Below, one piece after another: positions 26,092 through 36,444 of a stretch of 64,000 nucleotides of DNA. The stretch is taken from contig OY987267.1 of assembly GCA_963920665.1 (NCBI GenBank), positions 10,478,001 to 10,542,000 on the forward strand, in the 5' to 3' direction. Every line of letters begins with the position of its first letter. The stretch's first letter is position 1. The notes below the pieces were generated by a model. The model was not told the DNA's origin. It was given only the letters and a program-made list of their open reading frames with translations, and searched no databases. A program made the translations under genes and the position numbers. Source of the DNA: Straminergon stramineum (taxonomy: Eukaryota > Streptophyta > Bryopsida > Hypnales > Calliergonaceae).

Positions 26092-26172
26092 CTCATTGTT
26101 GTCTATGGGCTTTTTATGCAGAGTCAGGTCTGCTGCATAAAAACTCTTGCAGGCCTTCTGTAGCACCGAAAT
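26092..26172 (-). other. Exon-like segment, gene not identified
   Basis: On the minus strand, 27 open codons lie between a good acceptor (TTTCACACAG) and a good donor (GAG|GTAAGT). If the donor is not used, the frame ends two codons later. It translates as ISVLQKACKSFYAADLTLHK and onward. I could not link it to a neighbouring exon or a known family, so it may be a terminal exon, a relic or chance. The surrounding 25634-27116 shows no other supported feature. Confidence 0.2.
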
Positions 26173-27120
26173 CTGTGTGAAAGTTCACAGGTCACAGTAA
26201 GGTTACAGGGAACACCAAACCAAATACGATGTTAGATAGACTTTAAGTTCATGATATTCCAACTGTCCCAGCAGTTGACATGATGACCTGTACACTCTGC
26301 ATATCATATATCAGAACAATAGATACTCGAGCTACGTTTAGTAATCACAGCGTAAAGTTAATCGTGATCCCACAAACAAACGATTCTGTGAGTAATGCCT
26401 GCTTGAGCAGAATTCTATGCAGCAAGCTTCGCTGCACTGGTGACACCGATTCTCAGGTACCCTGCACTTTGGGAGCAATCCAGACAGACATGTAAAATTG
26501 ACTACACAAAATGCAATATAATATATCATACAATATATAATATTCAATATATACCCAGGTATTCTATAAGATCCATCACATGTAAGTTAAGGTACTGAAC
26601 CCTTTCGTTGTGGGTGGACAGAGTAAACCCCAAAAGAGTACAAGCCTACCAAGTGTTTCCCCTTGCAGGGTGTATGAGCAAATCTACTGTACAAAACTTC
26701 ACAACTTATTCATGCAACATCCAAAAAATACGTATTGTAGTGCATTGAATCCTCTCCAAAATGGAGACAAGGCCTACATGAAAAAGAATTCCACTCATTT
26801 AAGAGAAAACACTCACAAAAGAGCTGGAAGTCAGGGAAAAACCTAGAAACCTTGTAATACGCAATTACGAGTTAAGAAAGTGTTCAGTTCAAATGATCAG
26901 TACCGGGAGATCCAATGCTAAACCAATCCTTATCATGGCCGATGCTACAATCTCTGAAGGAAATATCGGAAGATCCCCCACACCAGTCTCTGACGACCTG
27001 ACTAAGACCTTTATATAGAAAGAAACTAAAGATCCTCCCTTATGAGAAAAAAAAACTGAGGCCCAAATCTAACACCATATTTCCATTTCTCTTGATGCTA
27101 ACGTCTCTTTACATGTTTAA

Positions 27121-27191
27121 CCCCTAAAGGACCATAAGGCCACCAGGTGGCTTCTGCAATACTGAATTTTGCACCCCTGGTCCTTTAGGGA
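27121..27191. mobile_element. 71-bp minimal TTAA element in the HPPD 3' region
   Basis: CCCCTAAAGGACCA at the left is matched by TGGTCCTTTAGGGA at the right, and TTAA flanks both sides (27117-27120 and 27192-27195). Almost half its length is terminal repeat. It lies 34 bp beyond the HPPD stop codon, so it is probably transcribed in the 3' UTR. Confidence 0.75.
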
Positions 27192-27225
27192 TTAACAGCA
27201 CAAACATGGAGTGATAAATTTATAT

Positions 27226-30200
27226 TCATGATTTTAAAGTGCCATCAAGAGTTTTTTCGTACTCTTCAATAGATTTGAAGAGCTCTGAAAAGTTTCCCTT
27301 GCCAAAGCCACCGCAACCTCCCTTCTGAACCACTACGCCAGTTTCATCCTTCTCCATGCATCCAATCCTCTGGATGATCTCTATGAATATTGTTGGTCTG
27401 GACAAAGAACACTGCTTGTTAGTAATAAATTAGGACACCTGTGAACAATTTCACATATGCCACAGTGAAAGGAACCATGGTCGTCAGCAGAAAATCTCCC
27501 AAGAACCCTATAAAAATTAACTCCCCAACATCAGAAGTTTGCCAAGGGCAAAGATGCACAAGAATTGAATTCCGAAACAACAAGAAAGTGGAAGATGGGT
27601 TCAAACGCACTTTGAGAAAATTTCCTACAAGTTGAGGCTTACTACAAAATTTTGTGACGTGACACCTCTGAACATTATTAAAACGTAAGAAATCAAATTT
27701 CAGTTTCAAGCAAAATTGATCTAAATCAAGCAAGAAAGGCAGCATCTGGAAAACGAAAACAATATTTTGTTTCGGTGAATTATTCAATATACTCACTTGA
27801 ATTGTTTTCGTTTTCGTTTTCGTCTTCAAGTGAGTATATTGAATAATTTTATTCAAGTTCATTTCAATTCACCTAATTTTGAATCCATTAAGAATAAAAC
27901 CCAAAAAAATGGGTACCATTCACGGTATTAATCGTCTACTTGCACCAATGGAAAAATTCATTAATCTAGTCAATTCAAGAGAAGGATTAATTTTAGAATT
28001 CATTCTGGTATTCACTGCAATGTCCAAACATGAATTTGTAGAAAGATCAAAAAGGTGAAAATGACTGACACAAAGAAGAAAAATGCAAAAAACCTTGCAA
28101 CCACTCAAGGGATGAATACAATTCGCTTGAAACGTGAACAAGAAAGAGAAGTAATACACAGTGCAGTGAGCGAACCTGTCACCAATAGGCTTGGTGAAGA
28201 TCTGCAACAACACGCCCTGGTCATCCTTATCCACCAGAATCCCAAGCTCGTCGCACTGTTTGACCTGTTCATCAGTGAGGATAGACCCAACCCGATTGGC
28301 CAGATTCTTGTAATAAGTAGGAGGGGGCTTCGGCATGAAGTCAAAGCCTCCAATGTGAGTACGGGTCCTCATTTCCCTCAAAGTGGTAAAGATGTCATCG
28401 CATATCAGCGCCAAATGCTGTAATCCCGGACCTTCGTTGTGCTCAAGATAAGTCTGGATCTGGGACTTCCGTTTCGTACCAAAAGTAGGCTCGTTTATAG
28501 GCAACAAAACCATTTCATTATTGCTAGCCACCACCATGCTATTCAACCCACTCTCAGTTGTGCCCACATCGTCAGCTGTAAACTCAGCAAACTCATGGAA
28601 CCCTGAGAATTTGGTGATATACTCCACAGCTTCGACAAGCTTGTGCACATTCCCGACAGCATGGTCAAGTCGCACGAGGCCATAGGTGAGAGGCAGTGAT
28701 TCCACCTCCTCGTAGTTAGGTAGCATGGGCCCCTTGTACCCTTGCTTACTCACATAGCGCAACACCACTTCCCCGTAGAGCTTCAACTCCGCCATCACCA
28801 TTTTACCACCCTTTGCATCGTCACTCAAAACATGAGGCTCCAGCACGGACACCGCTCCATTCTCAACGCTCACGCGGTACGCTTCGTCTGCGTCGTCCAC
28901 TAGGATACCCACTGCCCTTACGGCCAACCCGTGAGATTCAATGAAGCTCCGAGCCTCCTCGCTCTTGTAGCCCGGGTGAGGGATCTTCGTATTGCTCTGA
29001 TCGATCTTGGAAGAATAAGGGGCAGTGAAAGTGAACATGAGTTCATTAGACTGGATCGCGTAGCTGCAATACGTTTGGTTGCCGGTTGTCTGATCCGACT
29101 TTCCTACGAGATGCATGCCTAAACCCCATGAAAACCTTCGCCAGGTGTTTGATGCATCCCCACACCTGCAAATACAAACACGTTCTAATTAAGGTAGAGG
29201 AAACTAAAGCGTTAGGGACCTAATCCCGTGTTACCAACAGCAACTCATCTCTTCCAATACACGTATTTGGACTTCAAATAGCGATTTGAGTGTAAGAATT
29301 ACTTGACTAACTCACTCATCTTTGACTGGACCCAAGATTGTCTACTGTCACTTCAGTACTGGTCTACAACCTCCCACACTGAAAAAAATTCATACATAAG
29401 CGATAGAGATTTGATCTCGAAGGATTTGGCTCTTGTACTAAGGATATTGAAGTATCAGTCCAAATATCTCTTGGAGAAATTCATCAATCTACATGGCACA
29501 GGGATGAACACTATAGTGATGCCCGGAAAGAAGCAGAAATCACGCTAGAGCCTCATCAGGCGTCATACACATCTCAAACCCAACCAAACCCAAGAGAGTC
29601 GTATAAAATCCAGCATAATCGAAGCTCCAACATGCAACAACGCAAAATTCTACTCAACGCCGACAATACCATCTTGTGAATCCAAGACATAAACTCTCGT
29701 TAAAGCACTTCCACTAATGTGTTGCGTTCAACATTTGAAAGCAAAATCTTAAGTGCTAAATGGATAGCAGCCATCCTCAATTCCTCAGGGTTCAAGCTTT
29801 TGGTGTTACAGTAAAAAGGGTGGAACCCAATACTGCTCAAAAATGGTATGCAATGTGAAACCACTATCAGAGCCTGAATTTTTGCTTGAAAACACCAGAA
29901 ATAAAAAATTAAATATAAAAAATCCCAGCACAACGCCCTGAACGTTATGACCTGCTCCAAATTTTCTCACGAAGCAGAAAAACGATACTCTCTAGAATCG
30001 ATGCAAATGGGGAATAATATCAATAATGATAGCAGAAAAGCTAAAGGAGAACGGTTGATGCTGAAACCTTAACAAGCATCACACGCGCCTATCCAAACCA
30101 GACCGCATCTCAAACCCTATATTGCGACAAACGCAGATCGAAAGCTCCCACAACAATGGAAAAACTAAATCCACTCAAAACGCCGACAATTACCGTTCCC

Positions 30201-30536
30201 ACATCCCGCATCTCAAACCCTATATTGCGACAAACGCAGATCGAAAGCTCCCACAACAATGGAAAAACTAAATCCACTCAAAACGCCGACAATTACCGTT
30301 CCCACATCCCGCATCCCGCATTTCTAAACCTAAGTTTCTCCCAAAACTTCCAGAACAAAATGAAAGTCTAAAATTCGAAACATTTCCCATATCCCGTACC
30401 AAAATTCGATGTGATGAAATCGCTGCACGCCAAACCGATCCGTCTTGGGATTATTCCTTACAAACCGCTCGCATCCCACGAGCCGCAAAGCGCCGATCCC
30501 GCTGCCCTCGTGATCGCCCTCCTTGTCAAGCCCCAT
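27226..30536 (-). CDS. HPPD: 4-hydroxyphenylpyruvate dioxygenase (HPPD)
   Basis: Three exons (30400-30536, 28176-29165, 27226-27397) encode 432 residues; plant HPPDs are about 430-450. It converts 4-hydroxyphenylpyruvate to homogentisate, an Fe(II) reaction in tyrosine breakdown that feeds tocopherol and plastoquinone synthesis. The iron triad is intact: His214 (RLDHAVGNV), His296 (GLQHLAL) and Glu382 (FIEIIQR), with family spacing of 82 and 86 residues. Other signatures are RFHHIEFW, FAEFTADDVGT, KRKSQIQTYLEHNEG, GFDFMPKPPPTYY and the C-terminal GGCGGFGKGNFSELFKSIEE. Intron 1 splits the Trp codon of HHIEFW. The start is the Met before LDKEGDHEG, where family members begin; the frame stays open upstream. 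No clear transit peptide is seen, so cytosolic location is likely. Intron 1 carries a 103-bp duplication and intron 2 a strong hairpin. Confidence 0.96.
27778..27848. repeat. Perfect 24-bp stem hairpin in HPPD intron 2
   Basis: AATTATTCAATATACTCACT plus TGAA (27778-27801) is exactly complementary to 27825-27848. The 23-nt loop is made of TTTTCG repeats. A second inverted pair, AAAACGAAAACAAT at 27750 and its complement at 27801, overlaps the first. Confidence 0.85.
30109..30314. repeat. 103-bp tandem duplication in HPPD intron 1
   Basis: CTCAAACCCTATATTGCGAC at 30109 recurs at 30212, and the two units appear identical throughout. Short extra copies of CATCCCG follow. The near-perfect identity marks a recent event. 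Confidence 0.9.
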
Positions 30537-32174
30537 CCCTCCAAAGCGGCTGCCGCACGCCGTCGTCCGCCTCCCGTCCCCGTCCTCGTCGTCACTGTCG
30601 GTCACACTGAGCGCCACGCACGAGTAACGCTCCAGGGAGTTGAAGAAGGCGTTGGCGATCCCCCCGCCCACCGTCCACGCCGCCCTCTCCAGCCTGATTC
30701 CCCACAGAAAACCCACCACCAATACCCCGAATCCCAACTCCTCTCAATCCTCCCAATCCTTCAAATCCTTCGAATCCTTCGAATCCCCAGTCCCTCATAT
30801 GCAGCTGCCCTTCTTCTCCCTCACGAGAAGAACGCTGATGATGCAACCCCAGAAGAAGCTCGCCACAAGCGTGCCAAGTTACGAAAACTTGATGCAAAAG
30901 CTTGCTGCGAGTTCCGTCTGTTCAGGATTTTGTATAACTTACTCCACCATTTGGGCACCAAATCGGCGGATGTCAAGTTCGGCGTGTGGCCCTGAGACGT
31001 GGCGTTGTGGATTGGCCATGCGCGAGTGGTGGACAGGGATTTCGTAGCGGTGACGCAGAGGGGCGAGCGAGCGTTGATGATGACGAGGGACGAGGGTGCT
31101 TGATAATGGTGCGAAGGAGCGTTTGGGGGAGACGGACTGATGACCGGGGGAAGGTGAGGAGGGCCATCTGACGTGGGCGGGACAGCACATCTGACGTGGA
31201 ATTGGGGGGTCGAGGTGGAGGGGTGGCGTAATTGGCATAATTGGCATATGGTTTATTATTGGGGGGATTTGGTGGTGTGGGTTTGGAGTATGGGTGGGTG
31301 TGAAATGGACGGCATGGAAAATAATTGTATTCTACAAGATCTAAAGTATAAAATGTTTTGAATTGTTTTTATATGAAAAATATATGAAAATTGCGTAAAA
31401 AAGATTAAGAACAGGTTTCAATGGTAATTGTTCAAAAAAAAATTCCCAAAGCGAATTGAAATTAACTATTTGGAAATTTAGTTATGCTCATTAAAATCAT
31501 TTATAGTAGCATTTGAAAGAATGTTAATTGTTTAATGATTGTTACACACTTTAAATGCCTAATTTATATGTTTTATATATTCTTTAAAATTAAAAATACC
31601 TCATAGATTTCAATCCTTGGAAAATAGGGGAAACAAAATTTCCACTATGTTAATGGCCTTTTAAATTAAGGATGTTGACAAGGAATTGATAAGAATGTTG
31701 AAAAACAACACCTTTTGTAGGGGAATAGGGACAAAAGATATGAAATAGAGAGAAATATTACTCAAATCACTTCCATAAAGCTACTTCAAAGTCTATGCAG
31801 TAGTGAGAATAATGCAACCTAATTATCCTATTTGGACAAAGTACAAAACTAGTACCAATATATATATAAGAAATAAATATAATAAAGAATATTCTATTTT
31901 TTTCTAATTAAAAATGATGAGGCCTTAATTAATTAGCCTAACGTCCCCTAATAAGATGAATTAGAGTAGTGGAGACAACTAAACTAATGTATGATGTAAC
32001 TCTTGTTTTTTGGTAGAATGATATACATTTAATCTTAGCAAGTATTCTACTATCCACTGAGTGAATGATGAATGTTGTAAAAAGTACATTTCATTCAATT
32101 AAAATTCATTGGGAAAGCTTAAAAGGAAATCATATTATATATTAATGGAAAGAAGAAAGAATACCCTATATGAA
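30537..32174. other. HPPD upstream region, then AT-rich intergenic DNA
   Basis: About 30537-31320 is GC-rich and should contain the HPPD promoter and 5' UTR. Frames are open on both strands there because of composition, and none shows a family motif. From 31320 the DNA turns AT-rich and empty. Confidence 0.45.
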
Positions 32175-32178
32175 TTAA

Positions 32179-32758
32179 CCCCTAAAGGACTGAGGCACAT
32201 TTTGGGCAGAAATTGTCAAAAACTGACACTTTTTAGGGCAACAAGAAAAAAATGAAAAAAAAGGTTTTTTTCCAAAATTCAACTATAAAAATTTGAACTA
32301 GACTCCTTTGAGAACATGTGGAAAATTTTTTAGAAGCTTTGACCCCACGGATTGAAAGATTTTAACATTTGAAGTTGGGTGAAAAAGTTTTTTTCCAACC
32401 TTGCCCGACATAGCCTACAAACTTTAACTCCTTCTAGAATAAGATTCTTACACTAAATAGAGTTATTTGTTTTGACATTTGCATCTTGGATCATGTAAGC
32501 TATATACTCGCCAAATTTCAAAATCATAGGAAAAGTTTTGCACATGTTGCCCAAAGTTGCTTGATTTGCCCGCAAAGTTCAAGGCAACATAACTTTTGAT
32601 CCAGGCACCTAATTGGAAAAAAAAAAAAGATTTTTCGGAAGGAAATACCAAGCTACACATTATGTCTAAATTCCATGAACATCTGACTAAAAATGACTTT
32701 GTAGGAGCCTACCCAAGATTTCTTGTGTATGCCACATGGACACTTGGTCCTTTAGGGG
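32179..32758. mobile_element. 580-bp TTAA element
   Basis: It is flanked by TTAA at 32175-32178 and 32759-32762. The ends CCCCTAAAGGAC and GTCCTTTAGGGG are strict inverted repeats apart from the last base compared. Internal blocks are shared with the 924-bp copies, so this is an internally deleted relative. No coding capacity. Confidence 0.75.
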
Positions 32759-33424
32759 TTAATATATGATGTAGATATATTAGAGGCAATTCAATTGTTT
32801 ATTAGAATTTTCAAAAGTGATTTCACTATCTTTAGTTCATGCACTTAGGGATTGAAAGTTTGTTCATTCAAGGTCCTACACCAAAGTTCATAGACAACAA
32901 TGAGAGTGACACAAAAACAATATGTCTTTGTGATATACCACTGAATGTATAGGTTGAACAAGTGATAGGTGGATACTATTTGAACCACTTTAATTCTAAT
33001 TGCTAAAGTTGAGAGATACATCACATACATTAGCTTTACAATGTTTTCTAAAATCTGAAAAGAACTTAATTATATTGAAGCCTAAACTAATAACTTTTGC
33101 TAGCAATAGTTGGATTGGTATTTTACAAATAGAAACTCTAGTATATGCTTTCTTAAATACCAAATGAATAAAAATTATTCATGGATCCTATAAAAAATAT
33201 TCAAGATACTTTAAATCACCCTAATCTATATTTATGATACTATTTAACCCCTATTGACCCAAGTGACTATTTTTTGGCTATTGCTTTTTTTTTTCAAGTT
33301 GCTTGTTCTCAAATTTTGAGATTTCTTAGTAATAATTATTTCTAAGAAATAGATTGTGTTATAAATCCAATGACAATAGTTTCATCAAATTCTAAATATA
33401 ACCCCCACCTTGCAAATTTTTTAG

Positions 33425-34387
33425 CCCCTAAACTTCTATGACTACATTTTCACCACAATTGCTCCCAAACTACCATTTTTAGTACAAGTACAATTTTTTT
33501 CTTAAAAACACCTTTTTTTGGCAATTGTAACTATGGGATCTTGCAGTATGCTGACTTGAGAACATGTGGTAAAAATTTTAGAAATTTCCACCACGTGGGT
33601 TGCAAGATATAAGCATTCAAATTCATTGAAATTATTTTTTTGGCCCTCCAAAAAAAAAGAGCAGTTGCACTTTACAAGCTCACTTTTCTATGTAAAATTT
33701 TTTAGAATGGTGAAGATTTTTTGGATTCTTTTTCCTAGACAAGATGGCCACATGCTTGAAAGTTTTCAGATCATTTGGAATTGTACAACATATAGGAAAA
33801 AAATAGTAAGTAGACAATAACAAAGAATGATTCAAAATACTAACTTGTTCAAATTTTAATTATAGAATTGGAAAATGCCAATCTCAATGGTTGAAATGTT
33901 GTAATAAACAATCTAGATGCTATGATTTTATTTTTTTCCAAAAATGTTGAAAATTGAGTAAGATAAAGGACTTTAAAGTTTATTTTAGAGTAGAGAATCT
34001 ATAACTGCCTATAAACAAAAAATCCTCATAACTTTTGACTCATTGATCAAAATGGAATGATTCAAAGCTTTCCACATATTTATAAATTTGCATTACCAAT
34101 TTCAAATTTTTTTGGGGGAAAAAACAATTTTTTTTAATTTGCCTGAATTGCCCATTTACAAAAAAAAGTAACATATTAGGTCAATAACTTTTGACTTTTG
34201 GCATATAAGTTATATGCCAATAACTTTTTGGCATATTTTCAAATGTCATGAAATTTAGTGCATGTGAAAGGTATTCCTTGTCCCCACCCTCTATTAAAAT
34301 TTGGGCCAAAAATATGGAAATCTCTAGTCACACATACATGCCCCAAATTGCTATGTAGCCAAAAAACTCATGCTAATCCTTTAAGGG
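33425..34387. mobile_element. 963-bp TTAA element, diverged
   Basis: The left side is TTAG then CCCCTAAACTTC; the right side is CCTTTAAGGG then TTAA (34388-34391). The body aligns by eye with the 924-bp copies, including CATAACTTTTGACTCATTGA and TGGAATGATTCAAAGC. Another possible left end, TTAACCCCTATTGACC, sits just upstream at 33244 and may be a separate broken copy. Confidence 0.65.
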
Positions 34388-34773
34388 TTAAAGTTCAACA
34401 ATATAGTGCACTCCATGGCTCATGTTTTGGGGTTCAATTTAAGTGTGGACTAAAAAGTCATCCAACAAATGTGCTTGTTGCCCACCTAAAAAAGGGGTAA
34501 ATCCAAGGAGCTCAAGGAGAGGACAAGTGTGCCTATTCTTGTTTTTCTTACAAATACTACTCTCATTTTAGTGATCACCATGCATTGCAAGCTTGACCAA
34601 AAATTGCAAAATGACCAATATGTAGTGAAATTTTAGATGAACATTTTCAACTCCCTTGTCTATCATTGAGCACAAAAATTTATCATTTCCAAATATTCTC
34701 ACTAAAATATGCTCCTTTAAAGTATAATACCTCATATTTTCATTGACTAATCCAAATCTAACTTCAAACTTAA

Positions 34774-35344
34774 CCCCTAAGCGCTCCAACATCCATTTTC
34801 TAGACGATGAACAAATTGAAAGTGGAGTTTCATCCTCCTAACTACTTGGATGAAAGTTGTTCTAATTTGTGGAGATACAGTACAAAGTTGTTGTCCTATC
34901 TGAGGATTGGATTTGGTGTCACTAGAGTACATATTTTTCTAAAATTACAAATGAACAAGTATGTCAAGTGGTCAAACTACATTGACTTTAGTTCAAAACT
35001 GGATTAGCCAAAATGAGGTCATAGATTTCAAGAACACAAAAATTTCAAAAAATCACCATGTGAAGAGAAACTCATTTCAAATCCATTACAACAAATTTTA
35101 CTCAAAAAATGATAATATTTTGCTTGTAATCAAATTTTAAAGAAATTTTGGAATTTCTCCATCAAAATTTATAAAAAAAAGATTGGTGATAACATTGGTG
35201 AATCTAACCGTACAAATGGAATCTAAAAATCAAAATCTGCAACTTTTATTTGTATATCAATTCCAAAATATGCTTTCAAATAGCACTTTATAATGATTTT
35301 TCTAAAATTGTCAATTCTAGAGATGAATCAGAATGTTTAGGGGA
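34774..35344. mobile_element. Probable 571-bp TTAA element
   Basis: TTAA at 34770-34773 precedes CCCCTAAGCGCTCC, and GTTTAGGGGA precedes TTAA at 35345-35348. The terminal repeat is only about 8 bp and the body is not obviously related to the 924-bp copies, so the call is tentative. Confidence 0.45.
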
Positions 35345-35415
35345 TTAAATATCTACTAAACTCTGCAGTCAAATAATCTCAAATTCTTTGAGGTATTCAC
35401 TCTCAATATGAACTA

Positions 35416-35877
35416 AGGTAAAATAGCCCATTATGGACCTTTTGCCCATTACAGAACTCTATGAATGAACCCATTATAGTTTTCTTTTAGTTTTTGAGAT
35501 TTGGGCCACATTCAATGTCTTAGCAAATTGGAATGGAGTAATTAGTGACTGCCATAGAAACTTTCAGTTTTTTAGTACTAATTCATTGCAGGAAGTGCCT
35601 TTTTAAGGTCTTCTATATTAGAAAATATTGTGACTATAATAGGTGAGTAAGATGAGTGTTATGGATCAGTTTTTGTTGGTTTGGGGGTAGTCTACAGACT
35701 GTGATGGGATGAACACTTCAAAAATTAATAACAAATTCACACTTTGTTGAAAAAATGTAGTTTCAAATGCTCTCGCCATTTCTATCACTTGACTTTCTCT
35801 GGAAAAAAAAGTAAAAAATTTCAGAAATGACAAGAGGGCAAACCCCCCATTTGGTCCATAATGGGCTGTTTTACCTT
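35416..35877. mobile_element. MITE with 24-bp inverted repeats, possible TA target
   Basis: AGGTAAAATAGCCCATTATG and GACC at the left is repeated inverted at the right (35853-35877 region, GGTCCATAATGGGCTGTTTT then ACCT) with one mismatch. TA flanks both ends, compatible with a Tc1/mariner-like or Stowaway-like insertion. It is non-coding and about 460 bp. Confidence 0.65.
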
Positions 35878-36444
35878 ACAACATCCTATGGTTATATTCC
35901 ATTTGAACTCAAGAAAAAATAAGCATACAAATTGCTCAAGTTCTTGGTAGTTTTGGCCCATTTTGAAAGTACATCCCCCTCGGGTCACTAGGGGTTGACT
36001 GACTCAAATCCCCAATCCTATTTCGTCCTAGGCACGATATCCGCAACGAGATCAACCCCCGCGAGGTACTTGCCCGGCGACACATACCCGGGAGTGCATA
36101 TACCCTGAGATATATCATAACCGGGTCTCCTGATTCGATACCCGGTCCATCGAATCCAGATATAGATCCAGGAAACCAACTCGCGTTCACACAGAACGAA
36201 TATCTTTTTCCCACTGTTACGGGGCTCCGAAGCCCGGAAAGCCTTCGATCCGGGTTCGTTTCCAGTGCTACCCTAGTCCCGTTGCTGCTCAGTTTCCACC
36301 ATCCCCGTTTCAATTTGCATCGGCGTTGTCGTCGTCGTCGTATGCTCCAACACTTCATCAGCAGGCGCAAGAGCAACGTCACTTTCATTGATTCTCTTTT
36401 GAGATTCAACAAGGGGAATTCGAGGGAGGGTGGGAGGGGGAGCC

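Noticed and set aside
27419..27862. 147-codon minus-strand frame
   Set aside because: It lies entirely inside HPPD intron 2 and contains the hairpin and TTTTCG repeats, so it is chance.
30330..30737. Longer N-terminus for HPPD from the upstream open frame
   Set aside because: The residues before the chosen Met do not resemble HPPD, and the frame's first codon is not needed; family length fits the 30536 start.
30411..30995. 194-codon plus-strand frame
   Set aside because: It is antisense to HPPD exon 1 and rich in Pro/Arg/Ser because of GC bias; no family motif.
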